From the NCBI GenBank assembly GCA_020152595.1, contig JAIGNY010000308.1:1-64000 (forward strand): a stretch of 64,000 nucleotides of DNA. The letters are read 5' to 3'. Positions 61,196 to 64,000 of the stretch are shown here, piece by piece. The position numbers were made by a program, and so were the translations under genes. Within the stretch, counting starts at the first letter, position 1. Each line of letters starts with the position of its first letter. Source of the DNA: Chiridota heheva (taxonomy: Eukaryota; Echinodermata; Holothuroidea; Apodida; Chiridotidae). The notes under the pieces are model-generated. The model was not told the DNA's origin. It did no database searches and saw only the letters and a program-made list of their open reading frames with translations.

Positions 61196-61386
61196 CTAAT
61201 TTGCACATTTGCCCGGTGCACACGTCTGTTCGAGGGGCTTGCCATATCCATCGTTCATTAAATTAAATCCATGTTGCCATACTCGACCCATTTTAGACTC
61301 ATCCCCGATTTCCTTGACGTAAGCGGACATTTTACAATTGTACACTATATTGATGTGGGGACAGCAATGCGTGAATTTTCGGTGAT
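61196..61386 (-). CDS. Candidate Cys-rich exon, unknown function
   Basis: The minus strand has an acceptor-like AACATCTCAG, then an open stretch with HCCPHINIVYNC, GRVWQHGFNLMNDGYG and QTCAPGKCAN, ending at TAG. The stop is followed at once by GTGAGTG, a consensus donor. Five cysteines and a small, polar composition suggest a secreted domain, but I recognise no family. If the donor is used, the stop is the last codon of the exon; if not, this is a terminal exon. No partner exon was found, so it may be chance. Confidence 0.3.
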
Positions 61387-61813
61387 CTGAGATGTTCAAT
61401 TTTTCAACACTGATGTGGGCGAATCTTTCATGGGTGCTTATCTACAACTACAGTGGACTGGAACAAGTGTCTTGCTCAAGGACACACAACGTGAGTCGAA
61501 CCCGGTACCTTAACTCCTTATAACTTTACTGAGCCCACATGCACCACCGTCCGCTATTGTTCAGTCAAACCTACCCGAAAAATGTACACGGCGAGAGGCG
61601 GCGGAGATAGGGCCATTAGCTCCGAGCTTAATTGCTGCAGGTAAAAATATAATGCTATTGATATTATGCTTTTAATTGGGCTGGGGTCAACGCTTGGTCC
61701 AGGGAAGTGCCATTTACTTCCCTGCTTAGTCCCCCACAAACCCATCAACGTTCAGCCCATCACACATTTGGAAATGCTCCGCCGCACCTGATTATATAAC
61801 TCATACTTTCCAC

Positions 61814-61965
61814 CAGTGGCGTACTTAGGACCCTAATGGGAGCGAATGGGGCCTGTGGGCCCATGGTATATAGATATAATGATATATTTTTACGGGTTCC
61901 CTTATAGGTCCCATGGCGGGCGGCTGCCCTGCCCCCCACCCCAACAAGTATTAGTTACGCCACTG
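61814..61965. mobile_element. hAT-like MITE, 152 bp
   Basis: The ends CAGTGGCGTACTTAGG and AGTTACGCCACTG are inverted repeats. The flanks CTTTCCAC (61806-61813) and CTTTCTAC (61966-61973) are an 8-bp target duplication with one change. Confidence 0.85.
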
Positions 61966-62284
61966 CTTTCTACGCTTCGCCACTGTTGAATGGAGATATA
62001 TGCCTTAATTGACCATGTAGGCCCGCCAACCGAGAGAATCGTAAGGTCCAGGGAAAAACTAACATTGGGGCTTTCATATCTCGAAAAGTTTTACTATTTT
62101 TAATCTAATCTATATCGTTTTCGCTATTGCTAATTAAACATAGGCTCAAGTTTCGTGGATTTTTCCCCCGTGTTTATGTTTTTACGGTCATTCTTACGTT
62201 TTTGTTCGCCCAATAAATATCAGGTACATTTGGGGCCCCTGAACTCGAGGCCCGGGTATAGTTACCCTTCTGCTCCTCTCAGCG

Positions 62285-63190
62285 TCACTGGCAGACTGTG
62301 ACTTTATTTGAGGCTGAGACAGGCGCGTTAGTCAGTTAGTAGACTCATTTCGACTTGGGGTGTGGCAGATTTACCACGACCTGAAATTAACAATACCATT
62401 TGAAGAAAAACAAACAAACAAACAACTGCCTCCCAGAGAATTGAGTCACTTTCCCAGTAAAATTGAGAAAATGTTAATAAAGGATAACGTTGAAAAGAAT
62501 GAGTAAATCTGAAGGAAAACTTGAAATTGTTAAAATCATTGAAATTTTTCGAAGAATTTGGCAAGAATTCCTGAAAATTGAAAAACAAAATCACGAAAAT
62601 TGTCATAAATTCTGGAAAATGAAACTTATTTCCCGAAAATTGACAAAAATGTTCCGAAATGAAGGAAATTTCCCAAAAATTAAATAAAATTGTTGCGAAA
62701 ATCATACTAAAATTGCCCAAAAACAATTTCTCGAAAATGAAAACAATTTACTGGTGGGAACTTATAACTGTTCATTTCGGTTGTTTGCTTTCTCCGTTAT
62801 ACTGTTGGGAGATCAAATTGGGAAATTTGTAACATAAAATTAGTGGAATTGATGGAAAAACTGTTAAAAATATTGGAATTTTTTGAATAATTTGGCAACG
62901 TTTCCTAAAAATTGAAGAAAATTTTGCGAAAAGTTACAAAAGATTCCACTAATTGAAGGACAATTTCCGAAAATTGAAAGAAACTTTTTCGAAAATCAAA
63001 GAAAATTGCCCGAAAATCCAAAATATTATCCGGGAAAACTGATACTTTATTCCCCGCGGTTGCGAGGTCAAATTGATTTGGGTAAAATTTGGCAACATTT
63101 CCCGAAAGCGCGCCGGCGCTTCTTGCAGTAAGGACTGTCGGACTGTATAGGAGCCATTTCGGTTTTAGGAACGCCAGCACGCAGGGGCGT
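62285..63190. mobile_element. One or two degenerate-array elements
   Basis: Arrays at 62500-62755 and 62860-63075 (TTTCCCGAAAATTGACAAAA and relatives) stand side by side. A terminus-like GCAGGGGCGTAGGAAGGGAT occurs at about 63181, close to CAGCGGCGTAGGAAG at 22560. The left edge is uncertain. Confidence 0.45.
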
Positions 63191-63425
63191 AGGAAGGGAT
63201 TCCTCTCAGAGGGGTCAAAACCACAAAATTTTACCGGTGACAAGTGAAAAAATTGCACTGATAAATAAACAAATTTTCATCAAAAGTGCTGCTTATCGGA
63301 AAATCCCCTTCAAATTTTTTTCCATTTTCAGGGTTTTGTTCATTTTCAGAAAATTTATTTCATTTTCTTCAATTTCGGGATAATTTGGCCAGTTTTGGGA
63401 AAGTTTTTGCCATTTCAGTTTGGAA
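63191..63425. repeat. Degenerate array, opposite orientation
   Basis: The units read TTTTCAGAAAATTTATTTCA and TTTCGGGATAATTTGGCCAG, the reverse sense of 62860-63075. Bases 63233-63261 match 10832-10860 in inverse. Confidence 0.45.
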
Positions 63426-63479
63426 ACGTGATGCGGGCAGGCGAGCGCGTTGTTTTAATCTTTTTTTTTCAATTCCAAG

Positions 63480-63857
63480 CAGGGCTGGATTTCGCCATGT
63501 GCACCCATCGCCCATGGGCAAATTCAAGAGTGGAGGCCCACATTACCTGGGGAAGGGGTCTAAGGGGGTGTACCTTTGGAATTTTTTGGAATAATTAAGG
63601 GTGCTTAGATGCAAAATGGCGCAGTATTTTGTGATTTTTGAAGTAAATTTATGTTCAAAATTTGTATTTTGTAAGCCTGTTTGCCTGCCCAATTTTCAGT
63701 AGAAATGAACAGGTTGCTACCACTCCTACCAATGCAAATTAACAGGTTGCTACCACATTTTTCCCTTACAATTTTTGTTCATGAAATATGTGGAGGCCCC
63801 TGGTTGTGGAGGCCCATGGGCAACTGCCCATGTGGATCATTGCTAAATCCGGCCCTG
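63480..63857. mobile_element. hAT-like MITE, 378 bp
   Basis: The ends are CAGGGCTGGATTT and AAATCCGGCCCTG. The flanks ATTCCAAG (63472-63479) and ATCCCAAG (63858-63865) differ at one base, fitting an 8-bp target duplication. The termini resemble those of the 46611-47009 element (CAGTGCCGGATTTA). Both elements carry inner G/C-rich GAGGCCC motifs, so they are probably one family. Confidence 0.85.
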
Positions 63858-64000
63858 ATCCCAAGCCCTGAAGCCAATTAATTTCGGTGATTTGCCGTAC
63901 CCTTTTCTAACATACTAACTAGGGGGGAAATGCCCCACATTCCTTTTGATTCCCCCCTCCTGTCCCCCTGGTAGTGAGTTTTTGACCCTGTAAAATATAC

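Overview
The window is eukaryotic, intron-bearing, AT-rich DNA from an animal. The best guess is a marine invertebrate deuterostome (echinoderm, hemichordate or similar). The grounds are ependymin-related and AADAC-type genes with spliceosomal introns, L2, CR1 and I/Nimb-like LINEs, a tRNA-headed SINE and many small hAT-like elements. The species call is inference. There are no operons, prokaryotic features or CRISPR arrays, and I recognised no LTR retroelement or virus-like element.

Host genes are sparse. A secreted ependymin-related protein gene lies on the minus strand at 21296-16832 in six exons; the join between exons 4 and 5 does not keep the reading frame as the sequence stands. A lone first exon of a paralogue (10044-9906, same strand, same intron phase) lies 11 kb further along. 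An arylacetamide deacetylase-like esterase gene (52574-55881, plus strand) has four exons that join cleanly into 423 residues with all catalytic motifs. Two weak exon candidates are at 14709-14867 (+) and 61386-61196 (-).

The rest is repeats. From 1 to 4.5 kb there is a 20-bp satellite, a 262-bp foldback element, and a 17-bp CpG-rich satellite between two inverted-repeat units. An L2 LINE (4578-8255, minus) sits inside a TIR-type element whose halves can be matched to an uninterrupted copy near 12.3-12.6 kb. A CR1 LINE (about 23.7-26.1 kb, plus) carries a foldback element in its 3' end. A head-to-head 16-bp satellite lies at 28.9-29.3 kb. A tandem segmental duplication covers about 29.9-36.0 kb; its first copy contains 2 kb of extra sequence with a 24-bp satellite. 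The stretch 36-44.4 kb is AT-rich with almost nothing recognisable. At 44.6-47.2 kb are two copies of a tRNA-derived SINE, one split by a hAT-like element. A Nimb/I-like LINE with an RNase H domain lies at 47.8-50.9 kb (minus). A satellite of about 765 bp at 57.5-59.45 kb repeatedly carries AGGTCAAAGGTCA, the DR1 nuclear-receptor motif. Small hAT-like elements, and elements filled with degenerate TTTCCCGAAAATTGAAGAA-like arrays, run through the whole window.

I see no evidence of a new multi-gene system. The points most worth a second look are the DR1-bearing satellite, the ependymin-related locus, the nested insertions that allow insertion order to be read, and the recurring degenerate-array elements.
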